From Roseiarcus sp963748545 (GTDB lineage Bacteria; Pseudomonadota; Alphaproteobacteria; Rhizobiales; Beijerinckiaceae), in the NCBI GenBank assembly GCA_963748545.1, contig CAVVJO010000026.1, forward strand, positions 1-64,000: a DNA stretch of 64,000 nt, given 5' to 3'. Positions 62,549-64,000 of this stretch are shown here, in pieces. The notes below the pieces were generated by a model, which did no database searches, was not told the origin of the DNA, and saw only the letters and a program-made list of their open reading frames with translations. The position numbers were made by a program, and so were the translations under genes. Within the stretch, counting starts at the first letter, position 1. Every line of letters starts with the position of its first letter.

Positions 62549-62712
62549 GTCCTTGCTATAGCCGAGGCGGCCGCGGGCGCCAAGAACGCGGGCGCTTCGC
62601 GGCGACCCCGACGCTCACGCCCGCGCGGGAGCGCGGGAACCAACACCCCCCGGCCGCGTTTGCCATGGAGGGAGAGGTTCAATCGCTCCCCTTCATAATG
62701 GGAGATTTCAAA

Positions 62713-62973
62713 ATGGTTTCGAGAATTCTCGCCCCGGTTCTGGCGGCGGCGTTGGTATTGGGCGCCGGGTCCCTTGCGGCTCGCGCGGATGAGAGCGGCG
62801 CGGTGACGGGCGGCGTTGCGGGCGCGGTCGGCGGCGCTGTGGTCGGCGGCCCGGTTGGCGCCGTCGTGGGCGGCGTCGGCGGCGCGGCGATTGGCAATGC
62901 GGCGACCAACCATCGCCACTACTATCATCGTTACGGCTACCACATGCACCACCACTACTACGAGAATCACTAA
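62713..62973 (+). CDS. Glycine-zipper membrane/envelope protein
   Basis: An 86-residue protein with a signal-like N-terminus (VSRILAPVLAAALVLGAG) and a Gly/Val/Ala glycine-zipper (GGVAGAVGGAVVGGPVGAVV) that probably spans or pairs in a membrane. The C-terminus is very rich in His and Tyr (HYYHRYGYHMHHHYY), a possible metal-binding tail. Start at MVSRIL, after GGGAG. A strong terminator follows. Confidence 0.75.
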   Translation: MVSRILAPVLAAALVLGAGSLAARADESGAVTGGVAGAVGGAVVGGPVGAVVGGVGGAAIGNAATNHRHYYHRYGYHMHHHYYENH

Positions 62974-63026
62974 CTTCCGCGCGCCGTTTGCAACGATGCG
63001 CCGACGGCGCTTGCTTCTCTGCGATT

Positions 63027-63052
63027 CCCCCAGGGCCTGCCCTGGGGGTTTT
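63027..63052 (+). terminator. Strong rho-independent terminator
   Basis: CCCCCAGGG-CCTG-CCCTGGGGG followed by TTTT, about 55 bases after the glycine-zipper gene stop. Confidence 0.88.
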
Positions 63053-63171
63053 GCGTTGCGCGGATCGTGACCGTCGTCACTGCGCGGCGCATGTCCAGGG
63101 ACGAGATTCCGGATAGGATGGCGTTCGCGGCCCGCTCCGCGGCCTGACGCCGTCCCGCCCTGGAGGCTAAG

Positions 63172-64000
63172 TTGGATCCGTCCGTCGCCGCCGAGCACGC
63201 AAAGTTTGCCGAGCAAATCCCGCTTGATCGGATCGACGTGAGCGATCCCGCACTCTACCAGCAGGACGTCTGGCGCCCGTATTTCCGTCGCTTACGGCGT
63301 GACGCGCCCGTGCATTATTGCCCGGAGAGCCCGGTCGGACCCTACTGGTCGGTCACCAAGCACAAGGACATCATCGACGTCGAGGTGAGGCACAGGGTGT
63401 TTTCGTCGAGCTCGACGCTCGGCGGCATCGTGCTGCGCGACCGGACGGGCGACCTCGAGCTGCCGATGTTCATCGCCATGGATCCGCCGAAGCATGAGGC
63501 GCAACGGAAGGTGGTGCAGCCGATCGTGTCGCCCGAGACTCTCGATCATCTGAAAGACCTGATCCGCAGCCGAATCGGGGCGACTCTGGACAGTCTGCCG
63601 GTCGGCGAACCCTTCGACTGGGTGGACCGGGTCTCGGTCGAACTGACGGCGCAGATGCTGGCGACGCTGTTCGACTTTCCGTTCGAGGACCGGCGCAAGC
63701 TGAGTTTTTGGTCTGACGTTTCGACCGCGATCCCCTATGCCGGCGCGCTGGTCGAAAGCGAGGAGCAGCGCGAGCAGTATTTTCGCGAGTGTCTCGGCTA
63801 TTTCATGAGGCTGTGGAACGAGCGGGTCAACGCGGAGCCGCGTCCCGACCTTATCTCCATGCTGGCGCACGGCGAAGCGACCCGCGCCATGAGCCCGCGC
63901 GAGTATCTGGGCAACGTCCTGCTGCTGATCGTCGGGGGCAACGACACGACGCGCAATTCGATGAGCGGCGGCGTGCTGTTTCTGAGCGAGAACCGAGACG
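63172..64000 (+). CDS. Cytochrome P450, CYP153-like (partial, cut by window end)
   Basis: The first 276 residues of a P450. MFIAMDPPKHEAQRKVVQPI is the C-helix region and LLLIVGGNDTTRNSMSGG the I-helix, whose GGNDTTRNSM wording is characteristic of CYP153 alkane/fatty-acid terminal hydroxylases. The heme-binding cysteine lies beyond the window. Start is TTG 63172 with GGAGG five bases upstream. CYP153 enzymes normally work with a ferredoxin and ferredoxin reductase, which may lie just downstream. Confidence 0.85.
   Translation, partial: MDPSVAAEHAKFAEQIPLDRIDVSDPALYQQDVWRPYFRRLRRDAPVHYCPESPVGPYWSVTKHKDIIDVEVRHRVFSSSSTLGGIVLRDRTGDLELPMFIAMDPPKHEAQRKVVQPIVSPETLDHLKDLIRSRIGATLDSLPVGEPFDWVDRVSVELTAQMLATLFDFPFEDRRKLSFWSDVSTAIPYAGALVESEEQREQYFRECLGYFMRLWNERVNAEPRPDLISMLAHGEATRAMSPREYLGNVLLLIVGGNDTTRNSMSGGVLFLSENRD

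Noticed and set aside
1..64000. CRISPR arrays, tRNA or rRNA genes, prophage or insertion-sequence genes
   Set aside because: No regularly spaced repeats, cloverleaf signatures, integrase or transposase proteins were found on either strand.

Overview
The window is high-GC DNA densely packed with genes. The families present point to an alphaproteobacterium, most likely Hyphomicrobiales. These are DUF1150 downstream of an Hsp20 gene, an alphaproteobacterial-type RpoH promoter, DUF2849-cysI-cysH-DUF934, soxBDAG, PEPxxWA-CTERM proteins, a FYDLN-type zinc motif and a CYP153-type P450. The genus cannot be fixed from the sequence. I saw no rRNA, tRNA, CRISPR array, prophage or intact insertion sequence.

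Layout. 1-5.8 kb: an unrecognised beta-rich protein (-), a 3-hydroxyacyl-CoA/carnitine dehydrogenase (+), a VapBC module (-) and a pair of M16 proteases (+). 5.8-11.2 kb: xylulokinase, a hypothetical gene and the assimilatory sulfate operon (all -). 11.4-16.6 kb: an M23 peptidase, a FYDLN-finger/RecD-like helicase fusion (-), hsp20-DUF1150 under a heat-shock promoter with a structured leader, and thyA-folA. 16.6-22.3 kb: the sarcosine oxidase operon soxB-cupin-soxD-soxA-soxG (-). 22.4-29.2 kb: a glycosyltransferase, msrB-hemH, an ABC-transporter remnant, an LssY_C protein, a PEPxxWA-CTERM protein, an O-methyltransferase and cobT. 29.2-29.8 kb: an AT-rich patch. 29.8-38.5 kb: a transporter-linked hybrid histidine kinase, leuD, a SCO protein, fdhD and an FUSC-type membrane protein. 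38.6-48 kb: a second PEPxxWA-CTERM protein, an FGGY kinase, an acyl-CoA synthetase, ilvE, an HxlR regulator divergent from an NmrA-like reductase, and phaC. 48-64 kb: an M3 peptidase, a TPR protein, an SDR, YjbR, an HI0933-like flavoprotein, an MFS transporter, a 2-hydroxyacid dehydrogenase, recF, yqgE, a DsbD-like domain protein, an alpha/beta hydrolase, msrA, a PNPOx-like protein, two small envelope proteins and the start of a CYP153-like P450 cut by the window edge.

The genes describe a heterotroph able to demethylate sarcosine, assimilate sulfate, store polyhydroxyalkanoate and probably oxidise alkanes or fatty acids. msrA, msrB and hsp20 add protein repair and stress functions.

A recurring feature is single-base frameshifts in otherwise well-conserved genes: the first gene, vapB, soxA three times, LssY_C, NmrA and MFS. 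At several sites the shift lies in a homopolymer. Consensus sequence error explains the set better than decay of so many unrelated genes, but this cannot be settled from the sequence alone. The most interesting non-coding signal is the hsp20 leader, which has two mutually exclusive hairpins, one of them burying the ribosome binding site. The most unusual protein is the FYDLN-helicase fusion.
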